A stretch of DNA of 64,000 nucleotides from Caulobacter flavus. Lineage in GTDB: Bacteria; Pseudomonadota; Alphaproteobacteria; Caulobacterales; Caulobacteraceae. This document shows positions 27,278-35,383 of this stretch, in pieces. The stretch spans positions 62,001 to 126,000 of the forward strand of contig NZ_CP026100.1 in the NCBI RefSeq assembly GCF_003722335.1, written 5' to 3'. The notes under the pieces were generated by a model, which worked only from the letters and a program-made list of their open reading frames with translations, made no database searches and was not told where the DNA came from. Positions within the stretch are counted from its first letter, which is position 1; every line of letters starts with the position of its first letter. Made by a program: the position numbers and the translations under genes.

Positions 27278-28102
27278 CTAGAAAGCCGGCTCCACCCGGA
27301 GCCGGCTCTCCACCACCGTGAGGCCGCGGCCGCGCAGGATCACGCGCGCGCCGCGGCTTTCGCACGAAAGGTCCCCGCCCCGGCCCGGATAGGCCTGGTG
27401 GAATTCCAGCGCCGTCGCGCCCAGCTTGTCGCCATAGAGCGGCATCAGGATGCAGTGGGCCGAGCCCGTGGTCGGATCCTCGGGAATGCCCGCCGCCGGC
27501 GCGAAGAAGCGGCTGACCACCGCATAGGGCCTGCCGGGATCGGCCTTGGCCACGACGATGACCTGCCCGGGTCCGTCGCCGGCCTCTTCGCCCAGGCGCT
27601 TGATGGTCGCGAGATCAGGCTGCAGGCCGCGTACGCTCGCCTCGTCCTCCAGCACCGCGACCAGATAGGCCCCGGCCCAGGTTTCGACCACCGGCGCGTC
27701 CAGCGCCTCGGCAAGGCCCGGCGGCGTCTCGACCCGGCGCGGCGGATCGGCGGGAAAGTCCATCTCCAGCCGCTCGCCGTCGCGCCGCACGCGCAGCTCG
27801 CCCGACAGGGTGTCGAAGGCCAGCACCTCGACGTCCACGCCCAGTTCGGCGAACAGCGCGTGGGCCGAGGCCAGGGTCGCGTGGCCGCAAAGCGGCGCCT
27901 CGCGGGCCGGCGTGAACCAGCGCAGGCCGTAGCGGCCCGGGTCGGCGGTCTTCAGCAGGAAGGCCGTCTCGGCCTGGTTGTTCTCGGCCGCCAGGGCCTG
28001 CATCCAGGCCGCGTCCGGCCAGCGGTCGAACGGCTCGACCACGCAGGCCGGGTTGCCCTTGAAGGGCGCGGACGCGAAGGCGTCGATGGTCCACTGGCGC
28101 AT
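27278..28102 (-). CDS. PhzF-family epimerase/isomerase-like protein
   Basis: 274 residues with the two-lobed diaminopimelate-epimerase-like fold of the PhzF family. Key blocks: [16 protein letters not shown] at the start, [11 protein letters not shown] (with the catalytic-type Glu), [10 protein letters not shown] and DPTTGSAHC. PhzF itself isomerises DHHA in phenazine synthesis; no phenazine genes are present, so the substrate is another. It begins 17 bp after the DJ-1-like gene and shares its promoter. Confidence 0.85.
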   Translation of the reverse strand: MRQWTIDAFASAPFKGNPACVVEPFDRWPDAAWMQALAAENNQAETAFLLKTADPGRYGLRWFTPAREAPLCGHATLASAHALFAELGVDVEVLAFDTLSGELRVRRDGERLEMDFPADPPRRVETPPGLAEALDAPVVETWAGAYLVAVLEDEASVRGLQPDLATIKRLGEEAGDGPGQVIVVAKADPGRPYAVVSRFFAPAAGIPEDPTTGSAHCILMPLYGDKLGATALEFHQAYPGRGGDLSCESRGARVILRGRGLTVVESRLRVEPAF

Positions 28103-28119
28103 GGAAAGGCTCCTCGAAT

Positions 28120-28737
28120 TCAGGCCGCGGCGCTGGACGCCGGCAGGTAGGGGGTGATCGCGGCCAGGGCGCGGGCGACGAAGGTCGCCTTCTCCCCCAC
28201 CGGCGCGACGTAGTGGATGGCCTCCTCGGCCGCGGTCAGGCCGGCCAGACGCGCGATGGTCCAGGCGGCCAGGTACTGCGAGGCCAGGCAGCCGCCGGCG
28301 GTGGCCACATTGCCGTGGGCCACGAACGGCGCGTCCAGCACCTTCACCCCGGCCTCGACGACCCAGGGCCTGGTGGTCAGGTCGGTGCAGGCCGGCAGGT
28401 CGCCGATCAGGCCAAGCCTGGCCAGCAGCAGGGTTCCCGAGCACTGGGCGCCGACCAGCTGGCGCGACGGGTCCAGGGCGATGCGCGACAGCAGGCCCGC
28501 GTCGGCGGCGATCTCGCGCGTCTTCGAGCCGCTGCCGATCAGCACGGCGTCGGCCTCGGCGGCGAATTCCAGGGGCTTCTGACGCAGGATGGTCACGCCG
28601 TTCAGCGAGGTCACTTCCGGCGTCGGCGACGTGATGCTGGCGCTCCAACCGTGCGCCTTCATGCGATTGAGGATCCCCGAGGCGATGAACGAGTCCAGCT
28701 CGTTGAAACCGTCGAACGTCAGGACCGCGATCCGCAC
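28120..28737 (-). CDS. DJ-1/PfpI-family protein
   Basis: 205-residue class I glutamine-amidotransferase-like fold. The start [15 protein letters not shown] and the nucleophile elbow [12 protein letters not shown] (Cys in an A-x-C-S context) mark the GlxA/ThiJ-like branch. No AraC output domain, so not a full GlxA regulator. GTG at 28737 is used as start because GAGGAGG stands at ideal distance; the longer frame to 28926 runs back into the neighbouring gene. Second gene is phzF-like. A 25-bp palindrome at 28799-28823 may be its operator. Confidence 0.85.
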   Translation of the reverse strand: MRIAVLTFDGFNELDSFIASGILNRMKAHGWSASITSPTPEVTSLNGVTILRQKPLEFAAEADAVLIGSGSKTREIAADAGLLSRIALDPSRQLVGAQCSGTLLLARLGLIGDLPACTDLTTRPWVVEAGVKVLDAPFVAHGNVATAGGCLASQYLAAWTIARLAGLTAAEEAIHYVAPVGEKATFVARALAAITPYLPASSAAA

Positions 28738-28798
28738 CGGAGCCTCCTCTTCAGGGCGAGGCCACAGCGGTAGCGGGCAATGCTCCATGAAGCAAAAG

Positions 28799-28823
28799 GA
28801 GTATTGCCACAGTGACAATACTC
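28799..28823. promoter_or_regulatory. 25-bp palindrome GAGTATTG-N9-CAATACTC
   Basis: Perfect 8-bp arms with a nearly symmetric centre (CCACAGTGA). It lies 62 bp upstream of the DJ-1-like start (minus strand) and just after the GH43 stop. Size and symmetry fit an operator for a dimeric regulator. Confidence 0.6.
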
Positions 28824-28840
28824 CCGCCGAGCTTCGTTCC

Positions 28841-30481
28841 CTAGCTCTCGACTGCCTTCGGCAGGCCCGCGCGATAGACGAAGTCGCGCAGCCGCACCTG
28901 GCCGCTTCCGGCCGCGTAGATCCCAAGCTTCAGGCTGATGAAGCCGCCGAACACGTTGTGGTGCATGCCCGACACCTCCATCCGCGTGCCGTGGCGGGTC
29001 CAGCTCGCGCCGTCGTCGTAGGAGTACCAGTAGGTGACGACGTGCTCGTCGTTGCGGACCTTCAGGCGCAGGCGGCGTGTCTCGTGCCTGATCCGCGCCC
29101 AGGCCAGTTCCTCGGCGTATTGGAAGGTCTTCAGCGCCATGGGCGAGAAGCCCAGGCCCACGAAGGCCTTGTGATTGTAGAACAGCAGGATCCCCGCCTC
29201 GGCCTCGCCCGTCAGCTCCAGCGAGATCTCGGCTTCGTAGGATCGGTCGCCAACGATGCAGGTCAGGGGCGAGCTGTCGATGGGCGAGGTCCCCCGGCCC
29301 TTCAGCGTCAGGGCCTTGCCGCCGTAGGTCGCGCGGGAGGCCTCGTCGGGCCTGGGCTCGTGGAAGGCCCACTGCACGCCCATGCGGTCGGCCGAGAAGT
29401 CGTCCGACAGCGCCAGGCCCGAGGCGCCCGACTTGCCGCCGCGCGGCTTTCTGATGGGCTTGGAGAGATCGCCGCCCAGCGGCTTGAACCAGCCGTCGGC
29501 GGTCCATTCGATCGGCTCCAGCAGGGTCTGGCGGCCCAGCGTCCAGTAGCCGTTCTCATAGCCGTGATAGACCATCCACCAGTCGCCGGCGGGGCCTTCG
29601 ACGAGGCTGGCGTGGCCGCGCGACCACCAGGGCTCGTCGACGCTTCTCGTGCGCACCAGCGGATTGTGCGGACAGTGCTCCCAGGGGCCATGCACCGAGC
29701 GCGAGCGGGCGGCGATGACCATGTGGCCGGTCACCGGCCCGGCCGTGCCGCCGACCGCGGTGATCAGGTAGAACCAGCCATTGCGGCGCAGCAGCTTGGG
29801 GCCTTCGGGCGCGAAGTTCTCGACGATCCAGTCGTCGGGATAGCGCCAGGGGTCGTAGGCCTTCTCCAGCTGGCCGTCGGTGGCCAGGCCGTCGTCGGTC
29901 AGGCGGATCTTGCGCACCCCGTTGACGAACAGATAGCGCTTGCCGTCCTCGCCGACGACGTGGCCGGGATCGATGCAGCCGCTGATCTTCAGGTCGACCG
30001 GATCGCTCCACGGCCCCTCGATGCTGTCGGCCCAGATGGCGAAGATCGACCAGCCCTGCCCCGTCGGGTCGGCCGGGATGTAGATGAAGTAGCGGCCCTC
30101 GTGCCTGACCAGGTCGACGGCCCAGATCGTGCCCAGAGGCTTGCGTAGCGCCGGACCCACGGGCGTCCAGTTCACCAGGTCCGTCGACTTCCAGATCACC
30201 AGGCCCGGATAGGCCAGGAACGACGAGAAGGTCATGTAGTAGACCTCGCCGTCCTTGAGGATCGTCGGGTCGGGATGGTCGCCCGCGATGATCGGGTTCA
30301 GGTACGTCCCGTCGCCGAGGTCAGCCTTGCGGCGGCCGTCGGCTTCCCTGCCCCAGGTCGGCGCGGCCTTGCCGGCCGGCTTGGCCTCGGCGGCTTGAGC
30401 GGCCAGGGCAGGCGCGGCGGCGGCCCCCGCCAGGAGGCCTTTGAACAGGGTGCGGCGCGGCAGGGCCATGGGGTCGCTCAC
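28841..30481 (-). CDS. GH43 glycoside hydrolase, exported
   Basis: 546-residue secreted enzyme of family 43 (beta-xylosidase / alpha-L-arabinofuranosidase type). A Tat leader PRRTLFKGLLAG precedes a five-bladed propeller with base D71 in DHPDP, transition-state D171 in CIDPGHVV and acid E226 in FAPEGPKL. The C-terminal half (from about 350) is the beta-sandwich seen in xylan-active members. It would act on plant xylan or arabinan side chains in the periplasm. GTG at 30481 or ATG at 30469 can be the start. A LacI-type operator lies 6 bp upstream. Confidence 0.9.
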   Translation of the reverse strand: MSDPMALPRRTLFKGLLAGAAAAPALAAQAAEAKPAGKAAPTWGREADGRRKADLGDGTYLNPIIAGDHPDPTILKDGEVYYMTFSSFLAYPGLVIWKSTDLVNWTPVGPALRKPLGTIWAVDLVRHEGRYFIYIPADPTGQGWSIFAIWADSIEGPWSDPVDLKISGCIDPGHVVGEDGKRYLFVNGVRKIRLTDDGLATDGQLEKAYDPWRYPDDWIVENFAPEGPKLLRRNGWFYLITAVGGTAGPVTGHMVIAARSRSVHGPWEHCPHNPLVRTRSVDEPWWSRGHASLVEGPAGDWWMVYHGYENGYWTLGRQTLLEPIEWTADGWFKPLGGDLSKPIRKPRGGKSGASGLALSDDFSADRMGVQWAFHEPRPDEASRATYGGKALTLKGRGTSPIDSSPLTCIVGDRSYEAEISLELTGEAEAGILLFYNHKAFVGLGFSPMALKTFQYAEELAWARIRHETRRLRLKVRNDEHVVTYWYSYDDGASWTRHGTRMEVSGMHHNVFGGFISLKLGIYAAGSGQVRLRDFVYRAGLPKAVES

Positions 30482-30486
30482 GAAAA

Positions 30487-30500
30487 TGATAGCGCTATCA
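30487..30500. promoter_or_regulatory. LacI-type operator TGATAGCGCTATCA
   Basis: Perfect 14-bp palindrome with the central AGCGCT core that marks LacI/GalR-family sites, placed 6 bp before the GH43 start codon. Caulobacter sugar regulators use very similar palindromes, so this is a strong candidate for substrate-dependent repression. Confidence 0.75.
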
Positions 30501-30579
30501 ATTTCCGTAGAGCGGTGCGCGGCGGACGTCCACCGCAGAAGAACCGAGCCGCGAAGTCGCTAGTCTTTCCGCAAGCCGC

Positions 30580-31203
30580 TCACAGGCCGGACGCGTGGGA
30601 GGAAAGCCATTGGCGATACTTCGCCTTCAGCGCGGCGACCTGCTCCGCCTCGGCCAGGAAGAGATCGACGCCGCCGTCGTAGGGCGCGAACACCGAGCCG
30701 GTCGCCTCCGACATCCAAAGCGTAAAGCCGGCCCGGTCTTCGGCGATGTCCGCCAGCAGTTCGTCAAAGACGCGGTCCGTCCATCGGGTCACTCCGGCAT
30801 GAACGCGCCAGCTGGACGGGTCTTCGTCGTCCTCGTCTTCGTCGTCCACGTACGCGAAGGCCGGCTCGAGATTGAATTGCCGGGTGGCGGCGAACGGATC
30901 GTTCTGGTCCGCAACGTCGATCACCCCGTCGGGCGTGGTCCAGTGCGTCTGGACCAGCCAGCACGGATCCGACGCGAAGAGCTCGGCGGCGAGGGCGTTC
31001 TGGCGCCGCAGGATGATGCCGCGCTCCTCGTCGGTCTCCGCATAGCGCTTGGATTCCGGAAGCGAATGGAATCGGACCCAGTTGGCGGCCCCGCCCTGCC
31101 GCAGCCTGTAGCCGATCGGCCGATGGCCCTCGTGAAAGCGCGCCCACAGATCCTGGAACTGGTTCATGCGCAAAGCCTGGCGAAGTAGGTCACTCGAACT
31201 CAC
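30580..31203 (-). CDS. Protein of unknown function, possibly DUF3885-like
   Basis: 207 residues, soluble, acidic. The C-terminal block VFAPYDGGVDLFL ahead of a KYRQWLSS end resembles the DUF3885 family, where a YDGGAD-type motif is typical, but the N-terminal half is not clearly related. The GTG at 31203 overlaps the stop of the nucleotidyltransferase-like gene (GTGA); ATG at 31167 is an alternative start with better codon use. Co-transcribed with the genes upstream. Confidence 0.62.
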   Translation of the reverse strand: MSSSDLLRQALRMNQFQDLWARFHEGHRPIGYRLRQGGAANWVRFHSLPESKRYAETDEERGIILRRQNALAAELFASDPCWLVQTHWTTPDGVIDVADQNDPFAATRQFNLEPAFAYVDDEDEDDEDPSSWRVHAGVTRWTDRVFDELLADIAEDRAGFTLWMSEATGSVFAPYDGGVDLFLAEAEQVAALKAKYRQWLSSHASGL

Positions 31204-31778
31204 CCCTCGACGGTGATCTCCGGCCAGCGGGCCTTGGCCGAGCCGGTGGTGCGCGCCCAGCCGCCCGCGCCCTTCACCCGCAGCGGGTTGGGCCGTAGAC
31301 GCATGGCGAACAGGTCGTCCAGCCCGAACGGCGCCCAGACGCGCAAGGTCTCGTCCGCCTCCAGCCGCACGCCCACGCAGAAGGCCGTGGCCACGAAGCG
31401 CTCCAGGGCCTCGGCGCTGGAGCGCAGGGCCGGATAGGGCTCGTCGGCGCCGAACTTCTTCTCGAACCAGAGATGTACCCGGGCCTGGTTGCGCACCTCG
31501 ACCAGCTCGCGCAGCGGCGGCTCGAAGGCGGCGGCGACGCGCTGGATGACCACGTCCTCGGCCTCGTACGAGGTGTCGCTGTCGTCGTGATAGGCGACGT
31601 CGTAGTCCTTGATCCCGTAGTCCAGCGGCCGGCCGGTCAGGTGGTTGAAGACCGGCTGGTAGACCGCCCCGGAGAAGATCATCCAGTCGGGCAGGGAAAG
31701 GTCGCGCACGGTGCGCAGCACCTGCATGGTCGTCGGCGTGGCGCGGACGATCTCGATCAGGCGGGTCTCAAAGGTCAT
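31200..31778 (-). CDS. Nucleotidyltransferase-like family protein
   Basis: 192 residues of the COG3575-type nucleotidyltransferase-fold family. The core LPDWMIFSGAVYQPVFNHLTG followed by YGIKDYDVAYHDD gives the GS-like strand and the DxD metal motif (D in KDYDV). Family members have no known substrate. It overlaps the upstream lipoprotein stop by 4 bp (ATGA) and the next gene by 4 bp, so the group thiD - lipoprotein - this gene - 30580 gene reads as one operon. Confidence 0.83.
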   Translation of the reverse strand: MTFETRLIEIVRATPTTMQVLRTVRDLSLPDWMIFSGAVYQPVFNHLTGRPLDYGIKDYDVAYHDDSDTSYEAEDVVIQRVAAAFEPPLRELVEVRNQARVHLWFEKKFGADEPYPALRSSAEALERFVATAFCVGVRLEADETLRVWAPFGLDDLFAMRLRPNPLRVKGAGGWARTTGSAKARWPEITVEG

Positions 31779-32242
31779 CGCGGGCTTTCCGGTGCGTTCA
31801 TCAGGCGAGGCTCCGGCGCATGGCCGACGATGAGCCGGTCGGGGGTAGTGCAGAAGTCGTCCGGGGCGCCGTCGAGCGCACGGCGCTCGCCCATCGCGAT
31901 CGACCTGACGCCGACGACCTCACAGTTCCTGAGACCCAGGACCACCGTCTCGTAGGAGGCCACCCAGCGCCCCCGACGCCAAAGTCCCCGCACCTTCGGG
32001 CAGTGGGCTTGGACGACGCTGGACCTCTTCAGCGACTGCCCCAGCGCCGTGAAGCTGATCGTGTCGAACTGCCAGGGCGGGGCCGGAGCGTGGACGCAGA
32101 CGAGGTCGGCGTCGTCGCCGAACGCCTGGGCCAGCGGGATGTCGCCGGCGCGGTCGGCGACCGCCAGCGGCTCGACCCGGACGCAGCCGGCCAACCCCAG
32201 GCCGGCGACGACCATCGCCATCGCGACCCCGGCTCGTTTCAT
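31775..32242 (-). CDS. Lipoprotein of unknown function
   Basis: 155 residues with a lipoprotein signal ending in LGLAGC (C20). The mature part contains two well-spaced Cys (VCVHAP and QAHCPK) and a C-terminal CTTPDR; no family recognised. ATG at 32242 overlaps the thiD stop by 4 bp, so translation is coupled. The longer open frame upstream is antisense-like and lacks a signal. Envelope localisation is predicted; function unknown. Confidence 0.7.
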   Translation of the reverse strand: MKRAGVAMAMVVAGLGLAGCVRVEPLAVADRAGDIPLAQAFGDDADLVCVHAPAPPWQFDTISFTALGQSLKRSSVVQAHCPKVRGLWRRGRWVASYETVVLGLRNCEVVGVRSIAMGERRALDGAPDDFCTTPDRLIVGHAPEPRLMNAPESPR

Positions 32243-33060
32243 CCCCGCACAGGCCAGGCGTGGTCGAGCGGGCCGTGGCCCTTGCCCAGGCCCGGCGCGC
32301 GCAGCATGGCCTCGTGCACGTAGTTCCACGCCCGGGCGACCGCGTCGGTCAGCGGCAGGCCCTGCGACAGGCCCGCGGCGATCGCCGAGGCCAGGGTGCA
32401 GCCGGTGCCGTGGGTGTGACGGGTGTCGATCCGTTCGCCCTCGAAGCTGGTCTCGCCGTGCGGGGTGATCAGCAGGTCCACGACGCGCTCGCCCGCGACG
32501 TGGCCGCCCTTCATCAGCACTGCCTGGGCGCCCAGCGCCAGCAGGGCCTCGCCAGCGCGGCGCTGGTCGTCGAGGGTTTCGACCGCCAGGCCGGTCAGGG
32601 CGCTGGCCTCGGGGGCGTTGGGGGTCAGCAGGGCCGCGCGCGGGATCATCAGCGATTTCACCGCGTCGATCGCCCGGTCGGCCAGCAGGGGCGCGCCGCC
32701 CTTGGCGATCATCACCGGATCGACCACCGCCGGGACGCCCGGCGCGCTGGCCAGCACCCGGGCCACGGTCTCGACCACGCCCACGTCGCCCAGCATGCCG
32801 GTCTTGAAGGCGTCGGCGCCGATGTCGTCAAGCACGGCGCGGGCCTGGGCCTCGATCACCTCGAGCGGGATCGGATGCACGCCGGTGACGCCCAGGGTGT
32901 TCTGCACGGTGACGGCGGTGATCGCCGTGGCCGCGTAGGCGCCGAGCGCGGTGATGGTCTTGATGTCGGCCTGGATGCCCGCGCCGCCGCCGGAATCGGA
33001 TCCGGCCAGGACGAGCACGCGGCCCAGAAATCGTGAATCGGAGGATGGCGCTTGGGTCAC
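32239..33060 (-). CDS. thiD: Hydroxymethylpyrimidine/phosphomethylpyrimidine kinase
   Basis: Bifunctional kinase of thiamine synthesis, making HMP-PP. The 273-residue ribokinase-fold protein has GSDSGGGAGIQADIKT at the substrate loop, DPVMIAKGG in the middle and HGTGCTLASAIAAGL at the anion hole with the catalytic Cys. Start is GTG at 33060. No other thi gene is near. The three genes after it are joined by 4-bp overlaps. Confidence 0.93.
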   Translation of the reverse strand: MTQAPSSDSRFLGRVLVLAGSDSGGGAGIQADIKTITALGAYAATAITAVTVQNTLGVTGVHPIPLEVIEAQARAVLDDIGADAFKTGMLGDVGVVETVARVLASAPGVPAVVDPVMIAKGGAPLLADRAIDAVKSLMIPRAALLTPNAPEASALTGLAVETLDDQRRAGEALLALGAQAVLMKGGHVAGERVVDLLITPHGETSFEGERIDTRHTHGTGCTLASAIAAGLSQGLPLTDAVARAWNYVHEAMLRAPGLGKGHGPLDHAWPVRG

Positions 33061-33114
33061 GCGCCTCTCCTACCCCGCTTTCGAGCGGAGTTGAACGGGG
33101 CCCCCTGTCGGACT

Positions 33115-33627
33115 TCAGGCCGCGCCGAAGGCGGCGGTCAGGCGATCGAACTGGGCCTGGACGGGGCGCGGAGCCTCGTCGACGGCGGCGGCCTCGACAT
33201 ACATGCGCTGGTCCAGGTGGCGGACGCGCTCGTACAGACGCTCGGAGCGCTGCAGCAGGCTGACCAGGCCGAAGGGCAGATCCTCGACGGCGGCCTGCTG
33301 CTCGCCGGCCTCCAGGGCCAGGCGGTAGTTCTCGGCGCAGGCGGCCTCGGGCGCCATCTCGCCTTCCTTCACCGCGCGCTGCACCAGCAGCCACGAGGCC
33401 ACCTGCATCAGGCGGGTGGTCAGGCGCATGCTTTCGCTCGCATAAGCCAGGGCGGCGTTACGCGACAGGATCTTGCTGTCGTGGCGGCCGGCCCCGTCGA
33501 GATAGGCCGCGGTCTCCTCGACCAGCAGCATGCCCTCGTCGAAGGTGCGGTCGAACAATTCCGAGCGGGCGAAGTCCTGAATGACTCCCGCCCGCCAGGG
33601 GGCCGTGGACGCGTTCGGATCGGTCAT
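33115..33627 (-). CDS. rcdA: RcdA, adaptor for CtrA proteolysis (DUF1465)
   Basis: 170-residue helical protein of the DUF1465 family, to which the Caulobacter regulator of CtrA degradation belongs. With CpdR, PopA and ClpXP it forms a stepwise adaptor that removes CtrA at the cell pole when chromosome replication starts. Recognisable segments are GVIQDFARSELFDRTFDEGM and TAAYLDG, and LTTRLMQVASWLLVQRAVKEGEM. The DUF1192 gene lies directly upstream on the same strand. A degenerate CtrA-like site is at 33700-33714. Confidence 0.85.
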   Translation of the reverse strand: MTDPNASTAPWRAGVIQDFARSELFDRTFDEGMLLVEETAAYLDGAGRHDSKILSRNAALAYASESMRLTTRLMQVASWLLVQRAVKEGEMAPEAACAENYRLALEAGEQQAAVEDLPFGLVSLLQRSERLYERVRHLDQRMYVEAAAVDEAPRPVQAQFDRLTAAFGAA

Positions 33628-33699
33628 GTCTACTCAATGCCCCTAAGGCCGCGAGGACGTCTCGCTTGTCGGGGAAGACTGCAACCCCCGTGCCAAGTC

Positions 33700-33714
33700 T
33701 TAACGTCCCGTTTC
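33700..33714. promoter_or_regulatory. Degenerate CtrA-like box upstream of rcdA
   Basis: TTAA-CGTCCCG-TTTC matches the TTAA-N7-TTAA consensus at 6 of 8 fixed positions, 73-87 bp upstream of the rcdA ATG. rcdA is described as part of the CtrA regulon in C. crescentus. A weak match, reported as a candidate only. Confidence 0.35.
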
Positions 33715-33780
33715 GCGACCGCCCGACTCGGTGCGACCGACCGGCGCACGTCAGCGTCCACTGCTAGCGTAAACCTTTCG

Positions 33781-33987
33781 TTAGTCTAGGCGACCAAACA
33801 GCGCATCGGCCGCCGCGCGTCCCGCTTTCTTCTTGCTGAGTTGGGCCTTGGTGCGGGCGATCTCGGCTTCCAGCGCCTCGATCCGCTCTTCCAGTTCGCG
33901 CACGCCGTAGATCTCGAGATCCTCGTGCGTGGCCGTGTTCAGCGCGTCGCCGCGGAACGCGCGCGGCTCGACCGGCTCTTCGATCAT
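33781..33987 (-). CDS. DUF1192 family protein
   Basis: 68-residue protein starting MIEEPVEPRAF. The DUF1192 hallmark EDLEIYGVRELEERIEALEAEIAR forms a short coiled coil, with a basic KKKAG end. Such genes commonly sit beside rcdA-type genes in Alphaproteobacteria, but no function is established. ATG at 33987 is chosen for family length; the frame open to 34041 adds a basic leader. Confidence 0.8.
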   Translation of the reverse strand: MIEEPVEPRAFRGDALNTATHEDLEIYGVRELEERIEALEAEIARTKAQLSKKKAGRAAADALFGRLD

Positions 33988-34061
33988 GGATGACCTCCCT
34001 TTCCGACCGACCATGAGACGCCTACCTAGGGCCCAACGCAAGCGCGACGGAGCCAGAGCCG

Positions 34062-35036
34062 ATGCCGGAAACCATGACCGCGATCGAGATCGAGGGCGGC
34101 AAGGGGGCGGCCGACGCCCTGCGCCCCGTGCAGGTCGAACGCCCCCAGCCGGGCCCCGGCGAGATCCTGATCCGCGTGCGCGCGGCGGGCGTGAACCGCC
34201 CCGACCTGTTGCAGCGCCTGGGTTTCTACCCCCCGCCCCCCGGCGCGCCGGCCACGCTGGGCCTCGAGGTCGCCGGCGAGGTCGAGGTCGCCGCCGGCCG
34301 CTGGAAGGTCGGCGACAGGGTCTGCGCCCTGCTGGGCGGCGGCGGCTATGCCGACTACGCCGTGGTCGACGCCCGCCAGGCCCTGCCGATCCCCGAAGGC
34401 TTCGACTTCGTCCAGGCCGCGGCCCTGCCCGAGACCGTCTTCACGGTGTTCGCCAACGTGTTCGAACACGGCGCGCTGAAGCCTGGCGAGACCATTTTGA
34501 TTCATGGTGGCACGTCCGGTATCGGGACAACGGCGATCGCCATGGCCAAGGCGGCCGGCGCCATCGTCATCGCCACGGGGCGCGGCGCCGACAAGAAGGC
34601 CAAGGCGCTCGAACTGGGCGCCGATCTGGCCGTCGACGCCAAGACCGAGGACTTCGCGCAGATCGCCAAGGACGTCGGCGGCGTCGACGTGGTGCTCGAC
34701 ATGGTCGGGGGCGCCTATTTCGAAAAGAACCTCGACGCCCTGAAGACCGGCGGCCGGATCGTCTACATCGCCGCCCTGGCCGGCGGCGTGCTGGAGGTGC
34801 CGGTGATGAAGGTGATGCAGAAGCGGGCCGTGATCACCGGCTCGACCCTGCGCCCCCGCCCCGCCGACGAGAAGGCCCGCCTGGCCGCCGAGGTCGAACG
34901 CGTCGTCTGGCCGTGGATCGCCGCTGGCAAGCTGGCGCCCATCGTCGACGCGACCTTCCCGCTGGCCGACGCGGCCAAGGCGCACGCGCACCTGGAGGCC
35001 GGCGAGCACGTGGGCAAGGTGGTGCTGGTGGCCTGA
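34062..35036 (+). CDS. Quinone oxidoreductase-like zinc-free MDR protein
   Basis: 324 residues of the medium-chain dehydrogenase/reductase superfamily, close to NADPH:quinone oxidoreductase and PIG3. Blocks: RAAGVNRPDLLQR at the N-terminus, GGGGYADYAVV, and the Rossmann motif GGTSGIGTTAIA (alanine/glycine pattern with HGG before it). The zinc ligands of alcohol dehydrogenases are missing. Expected to reduce quinones or enones with NADPH. Divergent from the DUF1192 gene. Confidence 0.88.
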   Translation: MPETMTAIEIEGGKGAADALRPVQVERPQPGPGEILIRVRAAGVNRPDLLQRLGFYPPPPGAPATLGLEVAGEVEVAAGRWKVGDRVCALLGGGGYADYAVVDARQALPIPEGFDFVQAAALPETVFTVFANVFEHGALKPGETILIHGGTSGIGTTAIAMAKAAGAIVIATGRGADKKAKALELGADLAVDAKTEDFAQIAKDVGGVDVVLDMVGGAYFEKNLDALKTGGRIVYIAALAGGVLEVPVMKVMQKRAVITGSTLRPRPADEKARLAAEVERVVWPWIAAGKLAPIVDATFPLADAAKAHAHLEAGEHVGKVVLVA

Positions 35037-35383
35037 GGGCCGCGGCGGATGATGGAGGCGCAGACAGTTCTGCATCATGCAAGCCAACCTGTTCCTGCCT
35101 TCCTCGCCCTCGTGGCGAGGATCCATCGCTCAGCCTGCTCAGACCTATCGAGCCCGATCACGATCTGAGCAGCGGCCGGCATGGACCCTCGCCACGAGGG
35201 CGAGGGAAGCGGCGTTTTGTCGGGCAGGAGTTTGGCCAGGGGTGAAGACTGCCGAGCACAACGCGCGCGCCGAACAGGAGATGATCGATCCCCGTTCCCT
35301 TTCGCCGAGAACCGCATTATAGCTCGGTGTTGAACAACCCCGCCCGGCCGAAAGGTCGGGCGCCGTCATTTCTGGAGGACCGC
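35037..35383. other. Intergenic region 35037-35383
   Basis: 347 bp without a gene. It holds the palindromic repeat at 35096-35212, then the trcR promoter region, where a hairpin GCCCGGCCGAAAGGTCGGGC (35342-35361) forms in the leader just before GGAGG. I see no open frame with coding character here. Confidence 0.6.
35096..35212. repeat. Dispersed palindrome, CCCTCGCCCTCGTGGCGAGGG type, copy 2
   Basis: About 117 bp with ends CCTCGCCCTCGTGGCGAGGAT and ATGGACCCTCGCCACGAGGG, and an inner CTGCTCAGA / TCTGAGCAG pair. Reverse complement matches the element at 20292-20405 block by block, so it is the same family in the opposite orientation. Confidence 0.82.

Noticed and set aside
35342-35361. Riboswitch before trcR
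   Set aside because: A single hairpin in the leader with no recognisable aptamer pattern.
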